This document shows, piece by piece, positions 8,436-17,422 of a DNA stretch of 64,000 bases (position 1 is its first letter; the number at the start of each line of letters is the position of its first letter). Where the stretch lies: assembly GCF_034930985.1 (NCBI RefSeq), contig NZ_JAYGIM010000003.1, forward strand, positions 62,001-126,000. The letters are read 5' to 3'. The notes under the pieces are model-generated. The model did not search any database. It was not told the origin of the DNA and was given only the letters and a program-made list of their open reading frames with translations. Position numbers and translations under genes: made by a program. The stretch is from Arcicella lustrica. GTDB taxonomy: Bacteria > Bacteroidota > Bacteroidia > Cytophagales > Spirosomataceae.

Positions 8436-9512
8436 ATGAAAATCACATTCTTACTTTTCATAAATTTTTTATTTGTTTTAAATTTTGACAGCCTTTCCCA
8501 AAAAAAGGTAGAAATATTATTAATTGGGACTTCGCATAACTACGAACTTAACGTAACCAATGATTTTGATTATGTAAAAGAGGCTGTTAGGAACTTCAAA
8601 CCTGATATTTTTTGTACTGAATACCTGTCAAAAGACAATGAATCTCAATCAGTCATTGAGACATATTATGGCGAGCGCATGATGCAAAGAAGGGAAATGC
8701 TCCTTGCCAAGAATATCATGGCAGAAAAGGAAATTCCTGAAATCATTAAAAAAAGTTACAAAACCTTAAAGGCAAATCCTGATTCTAAACAAGCTAGAAT
8801 AGATTTAGCCCATGCTTTGTACCTTAGTGAAGACTTAGGCAATGCGCATTATCAGATTTATCAATTGATGAAAGCTGATTTGAACAAAGAAGAAAGTGAA
8901 TATTTGAGCAATACATTCGATGTGAAAGATTCGCTTATCAAATATACCTGCCGTAAAAATAATGAATATACTAACCTTGTTTTTCCGTTGGCGGTTGAAT
9001 TGAACATCCAAAAACTATATGGTTTCGATTGTCAACGCTTTGACCCTCTTTGGAATGTAGCTTGGGAAAAATCAGATAGCCTTTATACAGCGTTTGAAGA
9101 TAAACTAAAAGCAGATACCAACGATTTAAACAGTAAGAAGTCGTTGAAAACGATAGATGCTTTTATGAAAGAATATTATGCAAGTCAAAAAAGACTAAGA
9201 GCGGCCTATCAAGAGGGAACACAAATTCATTTTTTCAATACCAAAGAGTTTGATGACCTAGCGGAATGGGGAGATTTTTTAAGAGAAGATATTTATCAAT
9301 TAGAAGGGTTTCCGATGGAGGCCTACCAAGAGAAAAGAAAGTACTGGCAACAACGCAATGAGCAAATGGTACAAAACACCCTAAAGGCCATCAAGCAAAG
9401 TAAAGCTAAGAAGGTAGTGGTTTTTGTAGGAGCTTCGCACAGAAGGCTACTCTCGCAAATGTTTGAACGAAATCCGAATGTAACGTTGAAAACAATAGAT
9501 CAGGTTAATTAA
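8436..9512 (+). CDS. Secreted TIKI/TraB-ChaN-like superfamily protein (DUF5694-like)
   Basis: From ATG 8436 the protein is 358 residues and begins with the signal peptide MKITFLLFINFLFVLNFDSLSQ. An upstream in-frame ATG at 8403 is disfavoured because a TATCTTTG box ends five bases before it. The mature protein opens with VEILLIGTSHNYE, then FKPDIFCTEYLSKDNE, and closes with KKVVVFVGASHRRLLSQMF. The paired GTSH and GASH motifs with an intervening Glu at both ends resemble the TIKI/TraB/ChaN-like metal-dependent hydrolase fold and DUF5694. The middle is helical and charged. I cannot name a substrate. A hairpin terminator follows at 9530-9566. A more recognisable member of the same broad superfamily lies at 18386-19261. 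Confidence 0.55.
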   Translation: MKITFLLFINFLFVLNFDSLSQKKVEILLIGTSHNYELNVTNDFDYVKEAVRNFKPDIFCTEYLSKDNESQSVIETYYGERMMQRREMLLAKNIMAEKEIPEIIKKSYKTLKANPDSKQARIDLAHALYLSEDLGNAHYQIYQLMKADLNKEESEYLSNTFDVKDSLIKYTCRKNNEYTNLVFPLAVELNIQKLYGFDCQRFDPLWNVAWEKSDSLYTAFEDKLKADTNDLNSKKSLKTIDAFMKEYYASQKRLRAAYQEGTQIHFFNTKEFDDLAEWGDFLREDIYQLEGFPMEAYQEKRKYWQQRNEQMVQNTLKAIKQSKAKKVVVFVGASHRRLLSQMFERNPNVTLKTIDQVN

Positions 9513-9529
9513 ATTATTTTTATTTTATC

Positions 9530-9566
9530 AAATAAGGCTTCTGTAGAACACGGAAGCCTTATTTTG
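9530..9566 (+). terminator. Intrinsic terminator of the TIKI-like gene
   Basis: AAATAAGGCTTC (9530-9541) pairs perfectly with 9553-9564, loop 11 nt, with a short T-run inside and after the right arm. It lies 17 bp beyond the stop. Confidence 0.75.
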
Positions 9567-9735
9567 TATTATTCCAATATTAACTATATTATATCCAATT
9601 TCATTTAATCTTTGAAACATTTTTTGTTAACCACCTGTTTTTCAAATAATTCAATTCTAGTTATCTAGGCGAATTGAACAAGTTATTTTAGAGGATACCG
9701 ATATTTTATCTTTCGTGTTTCCAATAAATTATCAT

Positions 9736-9743
9736 TAAATTTG
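9736..9743 (+). promoter_or_regulatory. Candidate gcvP promoter (TAAATTTG)
   Basis: An exact TAnnTTTG match 39 bp before the ATG at 9783. It rules out the upstream TTG at 9741 as a start, because that codon lies within the box. Confidence 0.5.
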
Positions 9744-9782
9744 CAGCATATTCAAAGTATTAAGACTATTTTTCCTTCTAAA

Positions 9783-12671
9783 ATGAAAATAAACTTTCAG
9801 TATCAAGAAAAATTTGAGAATCGCCACAACAATTCAAATGTTGCAGACCGTGAGGAAATGCTCAGCACTATTGGGGTTGATTCTATTGAAACACTCATCA
9901 ATCAAACTGTTCCTGCTGCCATTCATTTATCTCGTCCATTGAATCTTCCAAAGGCAAAATCTGAAGCCAAATTTTTGAAAGATTTCAAGAAACTATCACA
10001 ACTGAACGACACTTACAAGTCTCATATTGGGATGGGTTATTACGATACCAATACACCAGCCGTTATTTTAAGAAATATTCTTGAAAATCCGGGTTGGTAC
10101 ACAGCTTACACGCCTTACCAAGCAGAAATTGCCCAAGGTCGTCTAGAAATGTTGTTGAATTACCAAACCATGATTATTGATTTAACTGGAATGGAAATTG
10201 CCAACGCTTCTTTATTAGACGAAGGTACTGCTGCCGCTGAAGCGATGACGATGCTTCACGGACAAAGAAAAGCTGGAAAGAAAAATGCAGAAACAATCTT
10301 TGTTTCTGAACACTGCCACCCACAAACAATTGATGTACTTAAAACAAGAGCGCTGCCTTTAGGTATTCAAGTATTGATTGGCGACCATCGTAAAATTGAT
10401 TTAACCCAAGAAGATATTTATGCTTTAGTATTGCAATATCCTGCTTCTGACGGGCAAATTTTTGATTATACCGACCTCATCGCTTCAGCGCACGAATTAG
10501 GAATTAATGTAGTTGTTGCTTCAGATTTACTAGCACTTACTTTATTGAAATCGCCAGGTGAAATGGGCGCTGACGTAGTAGTTGGTACTTCACAAAGATT
10601 TGGCGTTCCGATGGGTTTTGGTGGACCACACGCTGCTTTCTTTGCTACGAAAGACGAATTCAAACGCCAAATTCCTGGACGTATCATTGGTGTTTCTGTG
10701 GATGCTGAAGGAAATCGTGCTTTAAGAATGGCTTTACAAACACGTGAACAACACATTCGTCGTGAAAAAGCTACTTCAAATATTTGTACAGCACAAGTAT
10801 TGTTATCAGTAATGGCTTCGGCTTATGCTATTTATCATGGACCAGAAGGTTTAAAAGCAATTGCTGAAAGAGTACATGGTTTAACAAATCTTACTGCTTT
10901 AGCACTTGAAAAATTAGGTTATGATATTGAAACGGATTCATACTTCGATACAATTAAAGTAAGAGTAGGCGATAATGAAAAACGTTTGAAAATGGAAGCT
11001 GTTGCCAATGGCGTAAACTTCCGTTATTATGAAGATTACAATTACATCGGAATTTCTTTAGACGAAACTTGTACGGTTGAAGACGTAGAAACGATTGTAT
11101 ATATTTTCGAAAAAATCGGAAGAAGAGAAGTAGAAGTCTCTACTTTGTTCGACCAAGTAGATTATGCTTTTGACGAATCGTTAAAACGTACTTCTTCTTA
11201 TTTAACACATCCTGTTTTCAATAGTTATCATTCAGAACACGAAATGCTTCGTTATTTAAAAGCATTAGAAAACAAAGATTTATCAATGGTACATTCCATG
11301 ATTGCTTTGGGTTCTTGTACGATGAAATTGAATGCAACGACTGAAATGATTCCAGTTACTTGGGCTGAATTTGGAAATATTCATCCATTCGCTCCGAAAA
11401 ACCAAGTAAATGGCTATACACAAATGATTAATGAGTTGAACGATTGGCTTTGTGAAATTACAGGTTTCTCGGCAATGTCGTTCCAACCAAATTCTGGCGC
11501 ACAAGGCGAGTACGCAGGTTTGATGGTAATTCGTGCTTATCATGAATCTCGTGGTGATGCTCATAGAAATATTGCTTTAATTCCTTCATCTGCACATGGT
11601 ACAAATCCAGCTTCGGCAGTAATGGCAGGCATGAAAGTTGTTGTTACGAAATGTGATGAAAATGGAAATATTGACCTTGCTGATTTAAGAGCTAAAGCTG
11701 AATTACACGCTGAAAACCTTTCATGTTTGATGGTTACTTATCCTTCAACACATGGTGTTTTTGAAGAATCTATCAAAGAAATTTGTGCGATGATTCACGA
11801 GTTCGGCGGACAAGTATATATGGACGGTGCAAACATGAATGCACAAGTAGGTTTAACTTCACCAGCAACAATTGGTGCAGATGTTTGTCACTTAAATCTT
11901 CATAAAACATTCTGTATTCCTCACGGTGGTGGTGGACCTGGAATGGGACCAATCGGTGTAGCAAAGCAATTAGTTCCTTTCTTGCCAAGCCATGCAGTTG
12001 TGAAAGATAGTGGTGGAGATTTAGGTATTTCTGCGGTTTCTTCAGCTCAATTTGGTTCTGCTTCTATCCTTACCATTCCTTATGCCTATATCGCTATGAT
12101 GGGTGGAGATGGTTTAACTCGTGCTACTGAAACGGCGATTCTAAATGCCAATTATGTAAAAGCTCGTTTAGAAGGTTATTATCCTGTACTTTATACAGGT
12201 TCGGAAGGACGTTGTGCGCATGAAATGATTTTGGATTGTCGTCCATTCAAATTATCAGCTGGTGTTGAAGCCGAAGATATTGCCAAACGTCTGATGGATT
12301 ATGGCTTCCACGCTCCTACGCTTTCTTTCCCTGTAGCTGGAACGTTAATGATTGAACCAACTGAATCTGAATCAAAAGCAGAATTAGATCGTTTCTGTGA
12401 TGCCATGATTGCCATTCGTGAAGAAATTCGTGAAGTAGAAAATGGTGATGCAGACAAAGTAAATAATGTTTTGAAACACGCTCCGCATACACAATCAGTA
12501 GTTTTATCAGAAGAATGGAACAGACCTTACACTCGTGAGAAAGCTGTCTTCCCACTTCCTTATGTAAAAGCTGCGAAATTCTGGCCAGCTGTTTCAAGAA
12601 TTGATTCAGCTTTCGGTGACCGTAATTTAGTTTGTAGCTGTGTACCAATTGAAGAATATGCTCAGGCTTAG
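9783..12671 (+). CDS. gcvP: Glycine dehydrogenase (decarboxylating), P-protein
   Basis: The P-protein of the glycine cleavage system decarboxylates glycine with pyridoxal phosphate and passes the aminomethyl group to the lipoyl arm of GcvH. The frame gives about 962 residues, the length of the single-chain (alpha-beta fused) form. The N-terminal half contains SHIGMGYYDTNTPAVILRNI and LLDEGTAAAEAMTM. The C-terminal half contains the PLP-binding Lys (about residue 708) in HLNLHKTFCIPHGGGGPGMG. ATG 9783 is chosen because the only upstream start candidate, TTG 9741, overlaps the -7 box and would add a tail with no homology. The other glycine cleavage genes are not nearby, so it appears to be a single-gene unit bounded by a bidirectional terminator. 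Confidence 0.97.
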   Translation: MKINFQYQEKFENRHNNSNVADREEMLSTIGVDSIETLINQTVPAAIHLSRPLNLPKAKSEAKFLKDFKKLSQLNDTYKSHIGMGYYDTNTPAVILRNILENPGWYTAYTPYQAEIAQGRLEMLLNYQTMIIDLTGMEIANASLLDEGTAAAEAMTMLHGQRKAGKKNAETIFVSEHCHPQTIDVLKTRALPLGIQVLIGDHRKIDLTQEDIYALVLQYPASDGQIFDYTDLIASAHELGINVVVASDLLALTLLKSPGEMGADVVVGTSQRFGVPMGFGGPHAAFFATKDEFKRQIPGRIIGVSVDAEGNRALRMALQTREQHIRREKATSNICTAQVLLSVMASAYAIYHGPEGLKAIAERVHGLTNLTALALEKLGYDIETDSYFDTIKVRVGDNEKRLKMEAVANGVNFRYYEDYNYIGISLDETCTVEDVETIVYIFEKIGRREVEVSTLFDQVDYAFDESLKRTSSYLTHPVFNSYHSEHEMLRYLKALENKDLSMVHSMIALGSCTMKLNATTEMIPVTWAEFGNIHPFAPKNQVNGYTQMINELNDWLCEITGFSAMSFQPNSGAQGEYAGLMVIRAYHESRGDAHRNIALIPSSAHGTNPASAVMAGMKVVVTKCDENGNIDLADLRAKAELHAENLSCLMVTYPSTHGVFEESIKEICAMIHEFGGQVYMDGANMNAQVGLTSPATIGADVCHLNLHKTFCIPHGGGGPGMGPIGVAKQLVPFLPSHAVVKDSGGDLGISAVSSAQFGSASILTIPYAYIAMMGGDGLTRATETAILNANYVKARLEGYYPVLYTGSEGRCAHEMILDCRPFKLSAGVEAEDIAKRLMDYGFHAPTLSFPVAGTLMIEPTESESKAELDRFCDAMIAIREEIREVENGDADKVNNVLKHAPHTQSVVLSEEWNRPYTREKAVFPLPYVKAAKFWPAVSRIDSAFGDRNLVCSCVPIEEYAQA

Positions 12672-12689
12672 TACTGATACAAATATACA

Positions 12690-12737
12690 TTCATGAAAAA
12701 AGGGGTTCAGAATAGTTCTGAACCCCTTTTTCATGAA
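12690..12737. terminator. Bidirectional terminator between gcvP and the T9SS protein
   Basis: A near-perfect 22-bp stem with a 3-nt loop (TAG) and one bulged A: the core AGGGGTTCAGAA pairs with TTCTGAACCCCT. A-runs and T-runs on the two sides make it suitable for both convergent genes. Confidence 0.9.
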
Positions 12738-12746
12738 TAAGTCATC

Positions 12747-14567
12747 TTATCGCAATATCGTCAAAGTACCATTATATTGAAAAATGGGATGATTAGGATA
12801 TAGATAAATCTTATAAATATAAGTACCTTCTTTAAGCGGGTTACCAGCATTTGTTCCATCAAAGGGCAAATAATTTCCCTTTGAATAAAAGACTATACTT
12901 CCCCAACGGTCAAATACTTGTATTTCAGCATCAGGATAATTATTGATGCCAGATAATTCCCACAAATCATTTTGTCCATCTCCATTAGGTGAAAAAGCCG
13001 TTGGCACATATACTTTATCGTAAACATTGATTTTGATTGTATCTTTTGATTCACAACCTCTATCACTCGTCACAGAAAGAATATATTCACTCGTTTGCAT
13101 TGGCGAAGCTAAGGGATTTGCAATATTAGGATTATCCAAATCATTACTTGGCGACCATCTATAAGTATAATCGTTTCCGATATAACCTTTCAGTGTAACA
13201 GCATTACCTTTTCCTAAAAAAATATCATTCCCTAAATCTATTTTCGGATAAGGTGAAATATATACTTCTTGACTACTTTCTCCATTCAAACAAGTTAAAA
13301 CGCCGTTTACTTTATAATTAATAACATGCTTTCCAAAGCCTAATTTTTTATAATCAAAAACGGTGGCAGGTAAATTATCAATGGTAAAAATTCCTCCAGA
13401 TGGCGCTCCATTCAAAGTAATGGGCGAATAATTTGTTCCACAAACAGAAGCCACTGCATCCATTGAAGTTGCACTCGCAGTAAAAAAATTAATCCTTACT
13501 GGGGCAGAAGTATTGCTACAATTTTCAGCATCTGTTACTTTTAATGAATAATCTCCCGTTGCACTTACTGTCAAATCCTTCATGGTGTTTACAGAACTAC
13601 CATTCAAAAACCACTCATAAGTAGCAAAGCCTGGCGTTCCTGATAATAGTACAGATTCTCCATTACACAAGTCTGTTCTATTTAAACTATTATTGATTAT
13701 AGCTTTAGGCTCTGAAATTTTAATGTTTATTTTTTCAACAATTTCAGGACAAGTACCACTATTTCTTACAGCATATTCTATTTCATGGTCGCCCACTCCT
13801 GCTACTGAAGGGCTGAAAGTGCCCAGAACTTTATCCGTAACTCCTACTCCTCTGTATTCACCTCCAGCTGGCGAGCCTTGAAGATTTAAAGGACTAGCAT
13901 TAACATCACAAATGGTTGGTACTGTATTTAATTGAACAACCAGTGAGGAAAAATAGCTTAAAGTATAAGGAGTGGATACTGTAGTACAACTATTTTGGTC
14001 TGTAACGGAGAGTTTATAAGTACCAGCTTTTCTAGCAGTAATACTTAAGCCATTCTCTGGTAAAATGGTATTATTATACTCCCATTTATAAAATGCAGTA
14101 AGAATTGGATTAGCCTCTAATTTAACATCTTCTCCTTGGCAAATCTGAGTAACATTAGGCGAAGGAGTAATAATAGACGGAGGAGGTGTTAATAAAACCA
14201 CATTCAATTGTTGAGAATAATATGTAATTCCATTTACGTCTTCAACCCTAAGTCTGTAAGGTAATGCTTCATTATGGCTTAATGAAGGTCCACTTACACC
14301 TGATACAGCCACACCTGACCAACCACTTGGTCGAAGTATTTCCCAATAATAAAGTACATAATTTGGATTCGGATCAATATAAACTCTTATCTGACCTCCG
14401 GGGCAAAGTCCAGCACCATCTTTTTTTAATACAAAGGCATCCATAATCTGAGCTTTCATTTGTGTAGAAAGTCCAAATGTAAGTATAATACCAATAAAAT
14501 AAGCCCTAAAAGTCTTTTGAAGAGTATGAAACACTATTGCTGATGATTTGGGTAAATTTTTCTTCAA
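12747..14567 (-). CDS. T9SS type B sorting (gliding-associated C-terminal domain) surface protein
   Basis: This 606-residue secreted protein has an N-terminal hydrophobic signal (AYFIGIILTFGLSTQMKAQ). It has several Ig/PKD-like units with repeated phrases such as ICQGEDVKLEANP and LCNGESVLLSGTPG. At the C-terminus it has the gliding motility-associated (CHU_C) domain: VYVPTAFSPNGDGQNDLWEL, IQVFDRWGSIVFYS, FDGTNAGNPLKEGTYIYKI. That domain is known to direct export by the type IX secretion system and surface attachment. No ATG lies at the front: the frame opens with TTG 14567, and GTG 14534 is an alternative that still keeps the signal peptide. It shares a terminator with gcvP. The ligand is unknown; adhesin is a guess. 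Confidence 0.88.
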   Translation of the reverse strand: MKKNLPKSSAIVFHTLQKTFRAYFIGIILTFGLSTQMKAQIMDAFVLKKDGAGLCPGGQIRVYIDPNPNYVLYYWEILRPSGWSGVAVSGVSGPSLSHNEALPYRLRVEDVNGITYYSQQLNVVLLTPPPSIITPSPNVTQICQGEDVKLEANPILTAFYKWEYNNTILPENGLSITARKAGTYKLSVTDQNSCTTVSTPYTLSYFSSLVVQLNTVPTICDVNASPLNLQGSPAGGEYRGVGVTDKVLGTFSPSVAGVGDHEIEYAVRNSGTCPEIVEKINIKISEPKAIINNSLNRTDLCNGESVLLSGTPGFATYEWFLNGSSVNTMKDLTVSATGDYSLKVTDAENCSNTSAPVRINFFTASATSMDAVASVCGTNYSPITLNGAPSGGIFTIDNLPATVFDYKKLGFGKHVINYKVNGVLTCLNGESSQEVYISPYPKIDLGNDIFLGKGNAVTLKGYIGNDYTYRWSPSNDLDNPNIANPLASPMQTSEYILSVTSDRGCESKDTIKINVYDKVYVPTAFSPNGDGQNDLWELSGINNYPDAEIQVFDRWGSIVFYSKGNYLPFDGTNAGNPLKEGTYIYKIYLYPNHPIFQYNGTLTILR

Positions 14568-14721
14568 TCACAAAGTTGATTAATCTGTAAAAAAACGAGA
14601 ATGACAGACAATTATTATCGAAACTTAATTCCTACAAGATTGAAAATTAAGCAATTAAATTGATTTTATTCTATTCTAGGAATTCATTCACAAAATTAAC
14701 TCCCATTTAGAAGCAAAGCAA

Positions 14722-14751
14722 TTGAAAAATCAGGAGAAGGAGGTAACTTTG
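14722..14751 (+). promoter_or_regulatory. Promoter of the DUF1456 gene (TTG-N19-TAACTTTG)
   Basis: TTG at 14722-14724, a 19-bp spacer, then TAACTTTG at 14744-14751 gives both Bacteroidota promoter elements at the accepted distance. The predicted leader is about 40 nt. An AGGAGG run at 14737-14742 is inside the spacer and cannot serve as a ribosome binding site. Confidence 0.65.
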
Positions 14752-14794
14752 TTGAATAGAACAAATCTTCTGAAATCATTTACGCAATCATTCC

Positions 14795-15043
14795 ATGTCT
14801 AACAACGATATATTAAAAAAACTACGAGTAGCACTTCAACTAAGAGATGATCAAATTGTAGAAATTCTCAGTTTGGTCGATTTTAAGGTTTCAAAAGCTG
14901 AAATTGGTGCTTTGTTTCGTAATGAAGACCATCCAAATTTTAAACCATGTGGTGACCAAATCCTTAGAAATTTTTTAAATGGCTTAGTGATTCACCTTAG
15001 AGGACCTAAAGAAGACAAGAAACCTTCTCCAATCAATAAATAG
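14795..15043 (+). CDS. DUF1456 family protein, single-repeat form
   Basis: The 82-residue product matches the DUF1456 unit: NNDILKKLRVALQLRDDQIVEIL, VSKAEIGALFRNEDHPNFKPCGDQILRNFLNGL. E. coli YehS (156 residues) contains two such units; this protein resembles its second half and contains only one, ending with a short Lys-rich tail. The fold is small and helical; no function is known. It is transcribed alone from its own promoter and converges on rlmF, whose stop is only 11 bp away. Confidence 0.85.
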   Translation: MSNNDILKKLRVALQLRDDQIVEILSLVDFKVSKAEIGALFRNEDHPNFKPCGDQILRNFLNGLVIHLRGPKEDKKPSPINK

Positions 15044-15054
15044 GCTTTCAGGTT

Positions 15055-16017
15055 TTATTTTGACCAACGATTTGTTCGCCAATTTTCTTGCTGATTTTTC
15101 GACAAAAAAGTCCAAGCAAGTATTCTGCTTACTTTTTGCCCTTGAGCCATATCAATAGTCTTTACGTCTAAAGCTTTTACTTTTTTCAGTAAAGAATAGG
15201 CTCTGGGCAAAGTGGTTTTCTTTGAGATGAGTGAAGTAAACCAAAAACATTGATTAGCAAAGGTTGTGCTTTCTTCAATCATGTTCGATACAAAAGCTTC
15301 TTCTCCACCTTCACACCAAAGTTCATTGTTTTGTCCACCAAAATTCAGCGTATTTTTATTACTCTTTCCTAAGTTTTTCCATTTGCGTTCTGTTCCAGCT
15401 TTTGCTTCTGCCATTGAGGCATGGAAAGGTGGATTACACAAAGTCAAATCAAAGTACTCTTCAGACTGGATGATTCCTTTAAAAATATTTTTGGAAGACG
15501 CTTGCCATCTACAAGCCACATTATTTATCAAAGATTCATTTCCTTCCACAATTGCTTGTGCCGAAACAATCGCTTTTTTATCAATATCTGCTCCTGTAAA
15601 TTGCCAAGCATATTCATGATTTCCGATGATAGGATACACACAATTTGCTCCAACGCCAATATCTAATACGCTTACAGAATTTCCTTTTGGAATATTTCCA
15701 TTATTAGAAGACGCCAATAAATCTGCTAAATAATGAATATAATCTGCTCGCCCCGGAATGGGTGGACAAAGGTAATTGGCTGGAATATCCCAATTATCAA
15801 TTCCATAAAAATGTTTCAAAAGTGCCTTATTAAGTACTTTTACGGCGATAGGATTGGCAAAATCTATACTTTCAATATCGTATTGATTCCTAAAAACATA
15901 GTTTGCTAATGCTGGTAAACTAGTAATCAATCCTTTAAAATCATATCTAAAACGATGAGGATTTCGAGGATGCAAACTTGATTTCTCAACAGTATTTTTT
16001 TCTAACTCTTTTGACAA
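15055..16017 (-). CDS. rlmF: 23S rRNA (adenine-1618-N6)-methyltransferase RlmF
   Basis: RlmF uses S-adenosylmethionine to methylate A1618 of 23S rRNA (E. coli numbering). The protein shows LHPRNPHRFRYDF, IDFANPIAVKVLNKALL, CPPIPGRADYIHYLADLL, the SAM-binding turn VLDIGVGANCVYPIIG and the catalytic motif NPPF in LTLCNPPFHAS. No ATG exists in the N-terminal region. TTG 16017 is preferred: the longer frame from TTG 16044 would translate a word-array (16026-16058) of the kind that fills spacers elsewhere here, and would add residues absent from E. coli RlmF, which begins eight residues before LHPRN. A start a few codons further down is also possible. Confidence 0.92.
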   Translation of the reverse strand: MSKELEKNTVEKSSLHPRNPHRFRYDFKGLITSLPALANYVFRNQYDIESIDFANPIAVKVLNKALLKHFYGIDNWDIPANYLCPPIPGRADYIHYLADLLASSNNGNIPKGNSVSVLDIGVGANCVYPIIGNHEYAWQFTGADIDKKAIVSAQAIVEGNESLINNVACRWQASSKNIFKGIIQSEEYFDLTLCNPPFHASMAEAKAGTERKWKNLGKSNKNTLNFGGQNNELWCEGGEEAFVSNMIEESTTFANQCFWFTSLISKKTTLPRAYSLLKKVKALDVKTIDMAQGQKVSRILAWTFLSKNQQENWRTNRWSK

Positions 16018-16025
16018 TTTTTTCT

Positions 16026-16058
16026 GGTGATTGGTGGTTAGCAAATAGTGATTGGATG
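16026..16058. repeat. GTGATTGG-type word array at the 5' edge of rlmF
   Basis: Degenerate repeats of a GTGATTGG/GTGGTTAG word. It shares the exact 13-mer AAATAGTGATTGG (16043-16055) with the array at 31665-31697. Confidence 0.5.
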
Positions 16059-16126
16059 TGCTTTGTGCTTGCCTAAATATAAAAGTAACATGCTGTTAAC
16101 TAATGTATAGATGTCATTATTTACTA

Positions 16127-17371
16127 CTAAAGCTTTAAATTAAATAATTCTTTCGAGCGAATCCAGACTACTGTAACGATGATTAAAGTCATGGCTCCAC
16201 CAAAAACTACAGAAGGAACGGTTCCCATCAGTTTGGCTAAAAGTCCAGATTCAAAAGCACCTAATTCATTAGAAGAACTTACAAAAATCCCGTTTACGGC
16301 TGATACTCTCCCTCGCATTTCATCTGGTGTAAAAAATCGTAAAACGGTTTGACGAATAATTACACTTACACTATCAAAGACTCCTGTAAAAAACAATGCT
16401 ACAACTGACAACCAAATATTTGTTGAAAGTGCAAAAACTAAAGTTGCTATTCCAAAACCTGCAATAGATAATAATAAATTTCGCCAAGCTTTTCCTAAAG
16501 GCGGAATATAAACCATTATAATCATACACAATACTGCACCAATTGAAGGGGCAGCTCTTAAAATGCCCAAACCTTCAGCACCAACATGCAAAACGTCTTC
16601 TGAATACACAGGCAATAAAGCAATTACTCCACCAAAAAGTACTGAAAATAAATCTAGTGAAATGGCGTAAAGGATAATTTTTGTTTTAAAAACAAATTCA
16701 ATGCCTTCACGAAGTGAGAAAAAGATGTTTACTTTTTGTTCATTTTGTTGAGGAATTGGCGGAGCAGTAATCATCGAAATAAGTATCATTACCACGACTA
16801 AAACACCAACTACACACCATAAAGCATGCGTAAGTCCTAAATAAGCATATAAAAAGCCCGCAAAACCAGGGCCTAAAATAGCACCAGCTTGCCACAATGA
16901 ACTTTGCCAAGTAGCAGCATTGGCAAATACTTCGCTTGGAATTAAAAAGGGATTCAATGAACTCGAAGCTGGACTATAAAAACCTTTTGAAAAGCCTATT
17001 AACATCACTACTCCATAAATCACCGTCAACATATTCGATTGTTCCAGACCAGTTGCTGGGTCTGTTGCCCAAATCAATATCACAGAGCATATCGTAATAA
17101 TCGCCAAACTTATTTGCATGATGGTTTTCTTATTTCTTCTATCGGCAAAATGTCCGCCAAACAATGCCAAAGAAATATAAGGCAAAGCTTCTGCTAAACC
17201 TATTAAACCAAGTGCGAGTGGGTCGTGAGTGATTTTATAAATAGAATATCCAAGTATTACTTCTTGAATCAATAATGCCATTGTAATAAAACTATTGGCA
17301 AAAATGAAGGCTACAAATTCGGGATATTTAAGGGCTTCGTAAGGAGATTGTTTCTGTGATAAATCTGTCAT
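16127..17371 (-). CDS. MFS transporter (DHA3/EntS-like exporter)
   Basis: A 414-residue membrane protein with about 12 hydrophobic segments. It starts MTDLSQKQSPYEALKYPEFVAFIFANSFITMA and shows the MFS loop 2-3 motif in GGHFADRRNKKTIMQ, plus LRFFTPDEMRGRVSAVNGIFVSSSNELGAFESG in the second half. This last motif (MRGRVSAV...SNELG) is characteristic of the MFS_3 / EntS-like exporter branch, so proton-driven export of a siderophore or drug is plausible, though no substrate can be assigned. It lies 51 bp downstream of the MOSC gene on the same strand and may be co-transcribed with it. A second, unrelated MFS carrier lies at 57300. Confidence 0.85.
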   Translation of the reverse strand: MTDLSQKQSPYEALKYPEFVAFIFANSFITMALLIQEVILGYSIYKITHDPLALGLIGLAEALPYISLALFGGHFADRRNKKTIMQISLAIITICSVILIWATDPATGLEQSNMLTVIYGVVMLIGFSKGFYSPASSSLNPFLIPSEVFANAATWQSSLWQAGAILGPGFAGFLYAYLGLTHALWCVVGVLVVVMILISMITAPPIPQQNEQKVNIFFSLREGIEFVFKTKIILYAISLDLFSVLFGGVIALLPVYSEDVLHVGAEGLGILRAAPSIGAVLCMIIMVYIPPLGKAWRNLLLSIAGFGIATLVFALSTNIWLSVVALFFTGVFDSVSVIIRQTVLRFFTPDEMRGRVSAVNGIFVSSSNELGAFESGLLAKLMGTVPSVVFGGAMTLIIVTVVWIRSKELFNLKL

Positions 17372-17422
17372 ATTATTAAGGTTGTACTCTTTTACTTAAT
17401 TCTATAAAAACTAAGGAGTAAT

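Noticed and set aside
14737..14742. AGGAGG run that looks like a Shine-Dalgarno site
   Set aside because: It lies inside the promoter spacer, more than 50 bp before the ATG, so it is not in the transcript.
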